NCBI GenBank assembly: GCA_030066215.1 | Contig: JASJCA010000019.1 | Location: 1 to 39,777, forward strand | From: Rhodobacter sp. | Lineage (GTDB): Bacteria > Pseudomonadota > Alphaproteobacteria > Rhodobacterales > Rhodobacteraceae | Length of the DNA: 39,777 nucleotides | Reading direction: 5' to 3' | Shown: in pieces, positions 7,544 through 15,151 of the stretch | How the letters are laid out: each line of letters opens with the position of its first letter | How positions within the stretch are numbered: the first letter of the stretch is position 1 | Made by a program: the position numbers and the translations under genes | Notes under the pieces: model-generated | The model's database searches: none | What the model saw: only the letters and a program-made list of their open reading frames with translations | What the model was told of the DNA's origin: nothing

Positions 7544-9427
7544 TCAGGCAGCCCAGTCCCAGGGGCCGGCGAATTTGCCGAGCACTTCCTTGACCTTGGC
7601 CTCTTCGACATCGCCGGTCTTCTTGACCTTCGCCACCAGGCCCAGCTTTTTGTCCTCGACCACCTCGGCGACCTCGGCGGCGAGGTCGGCATGCGACAGC
7701 GCGCCGTCGTAGACCCGCTTGATCGCGCTCTTGCGCAGCTCGGGCTTGAACACCTTGCCGACCGCCGTCTTCGGCAATTCTCCCAGGATTTCCAGGTGCT
7801 TGGGATAGGCCGCCCGCTCGGCGATGTTCTCGCGGGCATAGGCCAGAAGCTGGCCCTCGGTCACCTCGGCGCCCTCGACCAGCTCGACATAGACACAGGG
7901 CAACTCGCCGGCAAAGCTGTCGGGCTGGCCGATGGCGCCGGCGAAGGCGACGGCCTCGTGGCCGGCCAGCACGTCCTCGATCAGGGCGGGGTCGATGTTG
8001 TGGCCGCCGCGGATGATCAGGTCCTTGGCGCGCCCGGTGATCCACAGATACCCGTCGGCATCGAACCGGCCCAGATCGCCGGTGCGCAGGTACTTGTCGA
8101 AGTGGTAGAGGTGCTTGTTCTTGTCCGGATCGGTATAGGTGTCGCCCGGTGCAACTCCGGGAGAATACACACAAATCTCGCCGATATCATCGATCGGGCA
8201 CTCCGCCGGCCCATCGGCGGTGTCGTTGACGATCTTGACGTCGGTATAGGGGAACGGCCAGCCGATGGAGCCGACTTTCTTCTCGCCCTCGGGCGGGTTG
8301 ATCGACACCAGGCAGGTGGCCTCGGTCAGACCGTAGCCCTCGCAGATCGTGACCCCGGCGGCCTTTTCGAACCGCTTGTAAAGCTCCACCGGCAGCGGGG
8401 CGGAGCCCGAAAACGCCAGTTTCAGCGACGAGATGTCCGCGTTGACCTTGCGCTGCATCAGCGCGGCGATCGCCGTCGGCACGGTGATCATGAAGGTCAC
8501 CTTGTAGCGCTCGATCAGCTTCCAGAAATTGTCGAACACGCCCTCACCGCGATAGCCCTGGGGCGTGGGCAGCACGATGTGCGCGCCCGAGCCCAGTGAG
8601 GCGCCGAGGCAGACGATGGTGGCGAAGACGTGGAACAGCGGCAGCGGGCAGATCTGCACGTCCTTCTCGGTGAAGAGAAGCGTCGCGCCGAGCCAGGCGT
8701 TGTAGACGATGCCATCGTAACGGTGTTGGGCGACCTTCGGCATGCCGGTCGTGCCGCCGGTGTGGAAGTAGGCGGCGACACGATCGGTGGGGCTGTCCTG
8801 GAAGGCCAGCGCGGTCGGATGCGCCTCGAGTTCCTTCATGAAACCGCGGACCTTGGCCTTGTGCGCGACCGGGTTTTTCGGGCGGATCAGCGGCACGATC
8901 AGCTTCTTGGCGCCGGTGAGGTAACGCAACAGGTCGACCTCGAGCACGGTTTCGACGTTCGGCGCCAGCTCGACCGCCTTGGCGACCTTCTGGGCCACGT
9001 CGGTCTTGGGGAAGGCACGCAGGGTGACGACGACCTTGGCGTTCGTTTCGCGCAGGATCGCGCCGATCTGCTCGGGCTCCAAGAGTGGGTTGATCGGGTT
9101 GACGATACCGGCGATTTGGGCGCCGAGATAAGTCAGCACGGTCTCGGTGCAGTTGGGCAGGATATAGGCGACCACGTCGGTCTCGCCGACGCCGAGGCTG
9201 CGGAACATGTTGGCGGCCTGCGCGGTCTTGTCCTGCAGCTCGGACCAGCTCAGCGTCTCTGCCTTGTCGTCGGGGCCCGAAAACATCTGGAAGGTGACGG
9301 CATCGTGGCTGCCGTATTTGGCGGCGGTGCCCGAGAGCAGCTGCCAGGTATTGACCGGGGCGTCGCGGTCGTCCCAGGTCGCGGCGGTCTCGATCGCGGT
9401 GCGGTCGGCCAGCGTGGCGTAGGTCAT
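7544..9427 (-). CDS. AMP-forming acyl-CoA synthetase
   Basis: Adenylate-forming enzyme (627 residues) that activates a carboxylic acid to its CoA thioester through an acyl-AMP. Core motifs occur in order: A3 TGGTTGMPK (223-231), A5 YGLTEA, A7 YLRTGDLGRF, A8 GRAKDLIIRGGHNIDP and the C-terminal catalytic lysine region LPKTAVGKVFK. A lysine- and glutamate-rich tail follows (AEVAEVVEDKKLGLVAKVKK). ATG 9427 has GGGGAGGAA a few bases upstream. The chain-length or aromatic specificity cannot be read from these motifs. The gene stands alone and is bracketed by the two inverted copies of the hairpin repeat, within about 120-220 bp on each side. Confidence 0.9.
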   Translation of the reverse strand: MTYATLADRTAIETAATWDDRDAPVNTWQLLSGTAAKYGSHDAVTFQMFSGPDDKAETLSWSELQDKTAQAANMFRSLGVGETDVVAYILPNCTETVLTYLGAQIAGIVNPINPLLEPEQIGAILRETNAKVVVTLRAFPKTDVAQKVAKAVELAPNVETVLEVDLLRYLTGAKKLIVPLIRPKNPVAHKAKVRGFMKELEAHPTALAFQDSPTDRVAAYFHTGGTTGMPKVAQHRYDGIVYNAWLGATLLFTEKDVQICPLPLFHVFATIVCLGASLGSGAHIVLPTPQGYRGEGVFDNFWKLIERYKVTFMITVPTAIAALMQRKVNADISSLKLAFSGSAPLPVELYKRFEKAAGVTICEGYGLTEATCLVSINPPEGEKKVGSIGWPFPYTDVKIVNDTADGPAECPIDDIGEICVYSPGVAPGDTYTDPDKNKHLYHFDKYLRTGDLGRFDADGYLWITGRAKDLIIRGGHNIDPALIEDVLAGHEAVAFAGAIGQPDSFAGELPCVYVELVEGAEVTEGQLLAYARENIAERAAYPKHLEILGELPKTAVGKVFKPELRKSAIKRVYDGALSHADLAAEVAEVVEDKKLGLVAKVKKTGDVEEAKVKEVLGKFAGPWDWAA

Positions 9428-9868
9428 CGGTTCCTCCCCTGTGCGGCGCTCTCTGTCGGGCGCTCCTACAACGTTTGCGATAGTTAAGCGCCAGGCGCCC
9501 TGGCTGCAATGACGCCGCGAAACGGTTTCATTTGCAAGGGGAATTGCCGCCGGCGCGAGATGCGGGCGGTTTGGTTGGGAATGTCAGCGGGTGGCGTGGA
9601 GCGGACGGTCGCGTGACGCCCCGGGCCTGGAATCAAGGGGCGCAGCCCCGCCGGGCCCATCGCCAACCCGCCCCGGAGGGGTGGCGATTTGTCGAGGTAT
9701 GCGCGCCGCCAAAGGTCCTTCGGATTCCACAGCCATAAAGCGCATCAGAACAGACGTCCGCTCGCCACCCCGCGGGTCGGCGATGGGCCCGGCTCGTCAC
9801 CAGAAGTCCGACGACCGCTCCAGGCCCAATTGTCCACGCCAGATACGTCCGCCCGGGACTTTCGCGCC
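9428..9868. other. Gene-free region holding repeat copy B
   Basis: The 441 bases between the acyl-CoA synthetase start and the ABC exporter stop contain copy B of the hairpin repeat. Open frames here are short and look like translations of the repeat. The promoter of the acyl-CoA synthetase gene should lie within 9430-9550, but no clear boxes are seen. Confidence 0.5.
9650..9793 (-). repeat. Hairpin repeat element, copy B (terminal inverted repeats)
   Basis: A 144-bp element in opposite orientation to copy A, with 22-bp terminal inverted repeats (9650-9671 and 9772-9793, 21 of 22 matching). Where its ends differ from copy A (gggccc instead of gcgc), both ends changed together, so base pairing is kept in each copy. 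Homology to copy A extends on the lower-coordinate side to about 9624, including the ggggcgcagcccc hairpin. Confidence 0.7.
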
Positions 9869-11659
9869 CTACTCCGCTGCCAGACCTTCGGTGAATTGCA
9901 GCCGGGCGAGCCGCGCGTAAAGCCCGTCCTGCGCCACTAGCTGGGCATGGGTGCCCTCGGCGATGATCCGGCCGTGGTCGAAGACCAGGATGCGGTCGGC
10001 CTTCTTCACGGTGGCCAGCCTGTGGGCGACGATCAGCGTGGTGCGGCCCCGGCTCAGCGCCTCGACCGCCCGCTGCACCAGGCGTTCGCTTTCGGCGTCG
10101 AGCGCGCTGGTCGCCTCGTCCAAGAGCAGGATCGGCGCGTCGCGCAGGATCGCGCGGGCGATGGCGATGCGCTGTTTCTGCCCGCCCGACAGCATCACCC
10201 CGCGCTCGCCCACATAGGTGTCATAGCCGTCCGGCAGCTTGACCAAGAAGTCATGGGCGGCGGCAGCCTTGGCGGCGGCCTCGACCTCGGCATCGGTCGC
10301 CTCAGCCTTGCCGAAGCGGATGTTCTCGCGCGCGGTGGCGGCGAAGATCACCGGGTCTTGCGGCACCAGGCTGATCGCCTGCCGGAAATCGGCCCGTGTC
10401 ATCTGGGCCAAGTCCACTCCGTCGATCCGGACGGCGCCGGATTGCGGATCGTAGAACCGCAGCAGCAGCTGGATGATCGTCGACTTGCCCGCGCCGGACG
10501 GACCGACCAGCGCCACCGACTCGCCCGGCGCAATGGTCAGCGACACGCCCTCTAGCGCGGCATAATCGGGGCGCGCCGGATAGTGGAAAGTCACGTCGTC
10601 GAAGGCAATGGCACCCCGCTGCGGGCTGGGCAGAGGCAAAGGCGCGGCCGGATCGGTCACCGAATCCTCGGCATTGAGCAGCTCGACCAGGCGTTCGGTG
10701 GCGCCCGCGGCACGCTGCAACTCGCCCCAGATCTCAGACAGCGCGGCCACCGCGCCGGCCACCATCACGGCGTAGATCACGAACTGAACCAGCTCGCCCA
10801 CACTCATCAGATCCGCCCGCACGTCGCGGGCGCCGATCCACAGCACCCCGACGATGCCTGAAAAGATCAGCGCGATTACGATCACCGTCATCAGCGCCCG
10901 CACCAGGACACGTTTCTTGGCGCTGTCGAAGCTCTTTTCGGTGACGTCGTGAAAGGTGGTGCGGCTGGCCGCCTCGTTGGTGAAGGCCTGCACGGTCTGG
11001 ACGCTCAGCAGCGCCTCGGACGCGTTGCCGGACGAGGCCGCGATCCAGTCCTGGTTTTCGCGGCTGAGGACACGCAGCCGGCGGCCCAAGAGAATTATCG
11101 GAACGATCACGGCCGGCACGATCAGCAGCACCAGCGCGGTAAGCTTGACGGAGGTCAGGAACAACATCACCAAACCGCCGATCAGGATCAGCGCGTTGCG
11201 GGCGGCGATCGACACCGACGATCCAATCACGCTGAGCAGCAGAGTGGTGTCGGTGGTGATCCGGCTCAGCACCTCGCCGGTCATGATGTTCTCGTAGAAC
11301 GACGGCGACATGCCGATCATCCGGTCAAACACCGCCTTGCGGATATCGGCCACGACCCGCTCGCCAAGCCGGGTGACGAGGTAATAGCGCAGCCCGGTGC
11401 CAAGCGCGAGCAGCCCGGCGATGCCGAGCGCGGCCAAGAAATACTGGTCAAGCAGCGCGGCGGCCGAGGTTTCGAACCCGTCGACCACCCGGCGCACTGC
11501 CAGTGGCAGGACCAGCGAAACACAGGCGGTGACGATCAGCGCGCATACCGCAGCAAAGATCAGCGCACGGTAGGGCGCCATGAACGGCCAAAGCCCCGCC
11601 AGGGCGCTGATGCGCTTAGACGTCGCGCGTTCCTCCTGAGCGCCGTTGGGCTGAGCCAT
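9869..11659 (-). CDS. ABC exporter, fused membrane and ATPase domains (MsbA-like)
   Basis: Half-size ABC exporter of 596 residues, which should work as a homodimer in the inner membrane. About six membrane segments occupy residues 20-310. The nucleotide-binding domain follows with Walker A GPSGAGKST (386-394), Q-loop SLVPQDPVIF, signature LSGGQKQR, Walker B ILLLDEATSALD and H-loop AHRLATVKKAD. ATG 11659 has GGAGGG about five bases upstream. The ABCB-type layout suggests export of a lipid, drug or peptide, but nothing in the neighbourhood indicates the cargo. The tRNA-Gly gene lies about 160 bp upstream on the same strand. Confidence 0.92.
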   Translation of the reverse strand: MAQPNGAQEERATSKRISALAGLWPFMAPYRALIFAAVCALIVTACVSLVLPLAVRRVVDGFETSAAALLDQYFLAALGIAGLLALGTGLRYYLVTRLGERVVADIRKAVFDRMIGMSPSFYENIMTGEVLSRITTDTTLLLSVIGSSVSIAARNALILIGGLVMLFLTSVKLTALVLLIVPAVIVPIILLGRRLRVLSRENQDWIAASSGNASEALLSVQTVQAFTNEAASRTTFHDVTEKSFDSAKKRVLVRALMTVIVIALIFSGIVGVLWIGARDVRADLMSVGELVQFVIYAVMVAGAVAALSEIWGELQRAAGATERLVELLNAEDSVTDPAAPLPLPSPQRGAIAFDDVTFHYPARPDYAALEGVSLTIAPGESVALVGPSGAGKSTIIQLLLRFYDPQSGAVRIDGVDLAQMTRADFRQAISLVPQDPVIFAATARENIRFGKAEATDAEVEAAAKAAAAHDFLVKLPDGYDTYVGERGVMLSGGQKQRIAIARAILRDAPILLLDEATSALDAESERLVQRAVEALSRGRTTLIVAHRLATVKKADRILVFDHGRIIAEGTHAQLVAQDGLYARLARLQFTEGLAAE

Positions 11660-11816
11660 GGTCCCTCCGCTTCGATCCTCGGAGGGATAGCGAAGAGCCG
11701 GTCAGACGGCAACTGCGGCGATCTGTATGGCCGTTATGCGAAAATCGCCCAACGGGACCTTGCGCGGCCGCCTCATCCTGCCGGTCAGCGATGTCGATAC
11801 AACAGGGAAGCTCCAA

Positions 11817-11890
11817 TGGAGCGGGCAGCGGGAATCGAACCCGCACCAAGAGCTTGGAAGGCTCGTGTGATACCATTTCACCATGCCCGC
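11817..11890 (-). tRNA. tRNA-Gly (anticodon TCC)
   Basis: The minus strand folds as a 74-nt cloverleaf. The 7-bp acceptor stem gcgggca pairs with tgcccgc. The D-arm is gtgaaatggtatcac. The anticodon arm is gagcc-ttccaag-ctc-like with TCC in the loop. The T-arm contains ggttcgattcc. The discriminator is T followed by an encoded CCA (11817-11819). The U73 discriminator and TCC anticodon fit glycine. The D-arm and short variable loop look normal. Confidence 0.95.
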
Positions 11891-11985
11891 TCGGTAGAAT
11901 TGTGGGTATTTCATGGGCGTTTTGCGGTCAAGCGGGATGTCGGCCGATGGAGGTCAAGTGGCCCGGGCTCCGGCCACCAAAGGCT

Positions 11986-12371
11986 TCAATCGCCGATGTA
12001 AGGCGGAGTTCCCGGCGCTCGGTAGCGGTCAAGCGGGCTGCGTTTTGCGTCGCTGCCATAGTAGTGCCCGCTGCCCTCGGGCTCGCCGAACAGAAGAAAG
12101 AGTGCGGACTCCGCGCCGTCACGCGGTGTTTTCATACCGAGGTCGCTGGGGCTCCTTCCGCTGTCCGTCACATAGCCCTGCGTGAGGTCGGTTGCACATC
12201 TTCCGCGGCGCGAGCGACGGCAGCATCGCTCGCGACGTCGAGCTCGACGAGCTGAACTCGGTTGGCTCTATCCGGCGCGGGCTGCCAGAGGGATTTAACC
12301 GCCACGCCCCCGCGATCGGCGTCACGGGCGCCGAGGAAGATGGAAGAGCCCCCGGAAAGTGGTGCGCTCAT
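11986..12371 (-). pseudogene. Remnant of a short-chain dehydrogenase/reductase
   Basis: Two pieces of an SDR protein lie in different frames on the minus strand. The upstream piece (12371-12168) reads IFLGARDADRG and VQLVELDVASDAAVARAAEDV, the second and third strands of the Rossmann fold with the aspartate after LD. The second piece (about 12185-11986) reads GYVTDSG, MKTPRDGAESALFLLF, GSGHYYGSDAKRSP and RAPGTPPYIGD, the usual C-terminal end. The middle (about 115 residues, including the YxxxK catalytic site) is gone, the pieces are frameshifted, and the N-terminal glycine-rich loop is missing. An in-place deletion of a once complete gene explains this best. Confidence 0.7.
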
Positions 12372-12502
12372 TTGGATGGATTTATCGCGTAATCAGGAGG
12401 GCCAAAAAATAGCCGCTTTCCGCCCGCCCCGGCCATTAGGTCAAAGCGGAGCCAAATACCGGATCGCGCCCAAAGTCTAACGGGAACAAGCTCGCCGCAG
12501 AT

Positions 12503-12521
12503 GTTGCGATTTGTGCGCAAC
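12503..12521. promoter_or_regulatory. Small palindrome upstream of hupT, possible operator
   Basis: gttgcg (12503-12508) and cgcaac (12516-12521) are perfect inverted arms seven bases apart. Inside the right half, ttgtgcgcaa (12511-12520) is itself a palindrome of the form TTG-N4-CAA. HupR of R. capsulatus is known to bind a TTG-N5-CAA site, so the resemblance is partial only. A regulator site is possible but unproven. Confidence 0.25.
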
Positions 12522-12532
12522 TGCCGTTCGGC

Positions 12533-12832
12533 TTGCTTAAAGGGTCAGTTTCTCCAACGCCAAGAAATCGGGCGTGCCACGGTTATTTGGTTGAGGATGT
12601 TACTGATTTGCACGATGGCTGGGCCACGTGTGATCTTCTGCTCATGCCCCTTGAGCCGTTGGCTGCCTGGCCTTCGCCTCGTTTGAAATCACTTCTGGCT
12701 TCGGTGGCTTTGCCTTGCCCTGACAAAGCCACGGTTCGCTCGGAGGCTTGGTGGGAAGAAGTTCTGGCCGATGTACGGCTTGATACTTTTCCGATCCCAA
12801 TTGCTGCACTAATCTCGCGGGGAAGGAGTTGA
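12533..12832 (+). CDS. Doubtful small open frame ending at hupT
   Basis: A 99-codon frame beginning with TTG ends one base before the hupT ATG (TGA-T-ATG). It contains LLLMPLEPLAAWPSPRLKS and SEAWWEEVLADVRLDTFPIPI, and matches no family I recognise. The codons are less GC-rich than the neighbours, and no ribosome site is evident at the TTG. The tight spacing to hupT would fit translational coupling, or the frame could be chance or the tail of a decayed gene. The GGAAGGAG before hupT lies inside it. Confidence 0.25.
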   Translation: MLKGSVSPTPRNRACHGYLVEDVTDLHDGWATCDLLLMPLEPLAAWPSPRLKSLLASVALPCPDKATVRSEAWWEEVLADVRLDTFPIPIAALISRGRS

Positions 12833-12833
12833 T

Positions 12834-14159
12834 ATGCCCTTGGAGATTGAACCCTCCGAAACCGAGGAAAAACCATTCTCGACCGAGGCCTGGTCGCAGG
12901 TGCTTGCCGCCGTGGACAAAGCTTATGCAGAACTTGTTTCCTACCAGGAACGGTTGGAGCAGCAGAACGAGGAGTTGCATGAATTCAGTCGACTGCTCGG
13001 GTCGATCCTGTCGTCGGTCAGCGATGTTATGCTGGTCCTTGGCCGATCCGGTACAATCGAGGAAGGCAGCGCGTCGATTGGCCAGGTCACGGGCAAGGCC
13101 ACTGTCGACCTTGTCGGCACCAAGGCCGACACCCTGTTTGTGGGTGAAAGCGCAGACCGTATCCGGCGCGCCATCGAAACGCTCAGATTTTCCCGAGAAC
13201 CGGCGCAATTCGAGGCTGCGGTGGTCACACCGGACGGACCCGCGCCCTACGATGTCTCCATCTCTGCCCGGACCAACGATCGGGGTCGGATGATCGGCGC
13301 CGTGATTGTCGGGCGACCCCTGGGAGAGTTGCGCCGGGCCTATGCGGAACTGGAAGACAGCCACCGGACCCTGAAAGAAGCGCAGACCCAGCTCGTGCGG
13401 AATGAAAAGCTCGCCTCGCTTGGCCGCCTGCTGGCCGGCGTGGCGCATGAACTGAACAACCCCATCAGCTTTGTCTACGCAAACGCGCATACGCTCGAGA
13501 AATACATCGGCCGGTTTGAGACCTATTTCGAACAGGTCGAGGCGGGCGCGCCGCGCGAGGAGCTTGTTGCGCTGCGGACCGAACTGAAACTGGACCGGGA
13601 ACTGCGCAACCTTCGGCAATCGATCGAGGGCGCGCGCGACGGGGCCGAGCGCGTGCGCGATATCGTCTCGGATCTGCGCCGCCTGAGCGTGGCGGGGAGC
13701 ACCGAACGGGAACCCTTCGATCTTGTCGAGGCCGCCCGGGTCGCGGCCCGGTGGGTGAGCCGTGGATCGAAATCCGGCGTGGCCGTCCGGTTCGACGGGA
13801 GTAATGCGCTGCGGGTCGTGGGCAACGCAGGACATATCCAGCAGATTGTGATGAACCTGGTGCAAAACGCCATCGACTCAACCCGAGGGCTGAACGCTCC
13901 TGCGGTCTCGATTTCAATCGGACGAGAGGGCCAATTCGCGGTCCTCACAGTCTCCGACAATGGAACGGGCATCGACGCAGGAGTCGCGGATTCGGTCTTC
14001 GACCCGTTCTTCACAACAAAGCCCGTCGGACAGGGCACCGGCCTTGGGCTTTCGATCTCGGCCAAGATCGCCGAAGAGCACGGCGGCACGCTTGAGTTCA
14101 CCGATCTCGATCCGGGCACCGCATTCCGCCTGACCCTGCCTGCCGGAGACGTGCCGTGA
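12834..14159 (+). CDS. hupT: HupT, sensor histidine kinase of the H2-sensing system
   Basis: Cytoplasmic histidine kinase, 441 residues, without membrane segments. An N-terminal coiled coil (about 30-60) is followed by a PAS-like domain (about 60-160). The dimerisation/phosphoacceptor helix has the H-box LAGVAHELNNP (H205). The ATPase domain shows N-box NLVQNAID, G1 DNGTGI, F-box DPFFTTKP and G2 GQGTGLGLSIS. In R. capsulatus HupT phosphorylates HupR and so turns hydrogenase synthesis off, and HupUV in the presence of H2 stops this. Its place directly before hupU and hupV supports the same role. ATG 12834 follows GGAAGGAG. The stop overlaps the GTG start of hupU by four bases (GTGA). Confidence 0.93.
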   Translation: MPLEIEPSETEEKPFSTEAWSQVLAAVDKAYAELVSYQERLEQQNEELHEFSRLLGSILSSVSDVMLVLGRSGTIEEGSASIGQVTGKATVDLVGTKADTLFVGESADRIRRAIETLRFSREPAQFEAAVVTPDGPAPYDVSISARTNDRGRMIGAVIVGRPLGELRRAYAELEDSHRTLKEAQTQLVRNEKLASLGRLLAGVAHELNNPISFVYANAHTLEKYIGRFETYFEQVEAGAPREELVALRTELKLDRELRNLRQSIEGARDGAERVRDIVSDLRRLSVAGSTEREPFDLVEAARVAARWVSRGSKSGVAVRFDGSNALRVVGNAGHIQQIVMNLVQNAIDSTRGLNAPAVSISIGREGQFAVLTVSDNGTGIDAGVADSVFDPFFTTKPVGQGTGLGLSISAKIAEEHGGTLEFTDLDPGTAFRLTLPAGDVP

Positions 14160-15151
14160 ACTTGCTTTGGCTGCAATCGGCCGGGTGCGGCGGCTGCACC
14201 ATGTCGCTGTTGTGCGCCGAGGACCCGAACGTCCTTGAGCTCTTGGAGGACGCCGGGATCAATTTGCTCTGGCACCCCGCGATTTCCGAGGCGACCGGAG
14301 CGGAAGCCAACGCCATTCTGCAAAGCGTGCTCTCGGGTGACACGGCCCTGGATATCCTGTGCGTCGAAGGGTCGATCGTGACCGGCCCGAATGGCACCGG
14401 CCGGTTTCACATCCTGTCGGGCACGGGACGGCCGATGCTGGACTGGTGCCGTAGTCTTGCGCCCTTAGCTGAACATGTGGTTGCCGTCGGCACCTGCGCG
14501 GCCTTCGGCGGCGTGACCGCGGCGGGAGGCAATCCCTCGGGCGCGGTCGGTCTGCAATTCGACGGCAGCCAGGCTGGCGGTGCGCTGGCCAGCGAATTCC
14601 GCGGCCGCGCGGGTCTTCCGGTGATCAATGTCGCCGGCTGCCCCACGCATCCGGGCTGGGTGACGGAAACACTGCTGCTTTTGGCAAGCGGTGCGCTCGG
14701 GGCAGAGGCGCTCGACGGGTTCAACCGTCCGCGGTTCTATACGGACCACCTCGTGCACCATGCCTGTCCGAAGAACGAGTACTACGAATACAAAGCCAGC
14801 GCGCGGCGGTTGTCCGAACTGGGATGCATGATGGAGCATCTGGGCTGCATCGGGACCCAAGCGGTGGGCGACTGCAACATCCGGCCCTGGAACGGTGGCG
14901 GGTCGTGTACACGGGGTGGATATCCCTGCATCGCCTGCACCAGTCCCGATTTCGAGGACCCGCAGCTGACCTTCACGGAGACACCCAAAGTGGCTGGAAT
15001 TCCCGTCGGGCTGCCCACCGACATGCCGAAAGCGTGGTTCATGGCGTTGGCTTCGTTGTCCAAGGCTGCGACGCCCGAAAGGATATCCAAAAACGCCAAA
15101 TCCGACCGCATCGAGGTAGCGCCGAAACCAAAGCGGGAGCGGTCGGGTTGA
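14156..15151 (+). CDS. hupU: HupU, small subunit of the H2-sensing [NiFe]-hydrogenase
   Basis: Small subunit of the regulatory hydrogenase, 331 residues, carrying three iron-sulfur clusters that pass electrons from the HupV active site. It has no Tat signal, so it stays in the cytoplasm. Cluster ligands are seen as AGCGGC near residue 10, GTCAAFGG, NVAGCPTHP, HLVHHACPKNEYYEY, GCIGTQAVGDC and CTRGGYPCIACTSPDF. The first motif is CxxC with glycine at the position where HupS has an extra cysteine, and GTCAAFGG lacks the second extra one, so its proximal cluster should be an ordinary [4Fe-4S]. The C-terminus (residues past about 285) is a charged tail. The start is GTG, overlapping the hupT stop. 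Confidence 0.95.
   Translation: MNLLWLQSAGCGGCTMSLLCAEDPNVLELLEDAGINLLWHPAISEATGAEANAILQSVLSGDTALDILCVEGSIVTGPNGTGRFHILSGTGRPMLDWCRSLAPLAEHVVAVGTCAAFGGVTAAGGNPSGAVGLQFDGSQAGGALASEFRGRAGLPVINVAGCPTHPGWVTETLLLLASGALGAEALDGFNRPRFYTDHLVHHACPKNEYYEYKASARRLSELGCMMEHLGCIGTQAVGDCNIRPWNGGGSCTRGGYPCIACTSPDFEDPQLTFTETPKVAGIPVGLPTDMPKAWFMALASLSKAATPERISKNAKSDRIEVAPKPKRERSG

Larger units (their letters stand above)
11891..12833. other. Gene-poor region between tRNA-Gly and hupT
   Basis: This 940-base stretch contains a decayed short-chain dehydrogenase (11986-12371, minus strand), a small palindrome at 12503-12521 and a doubtful open frame ending at 12832. Base composition drops from about 12370 to 12830 compared with the genes on either side. 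I see no other recognisable content. The promoter of the hupTUV-hypF operon must lie here, unless the doubtful frame is part of the operon. Confidence 0.5.
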
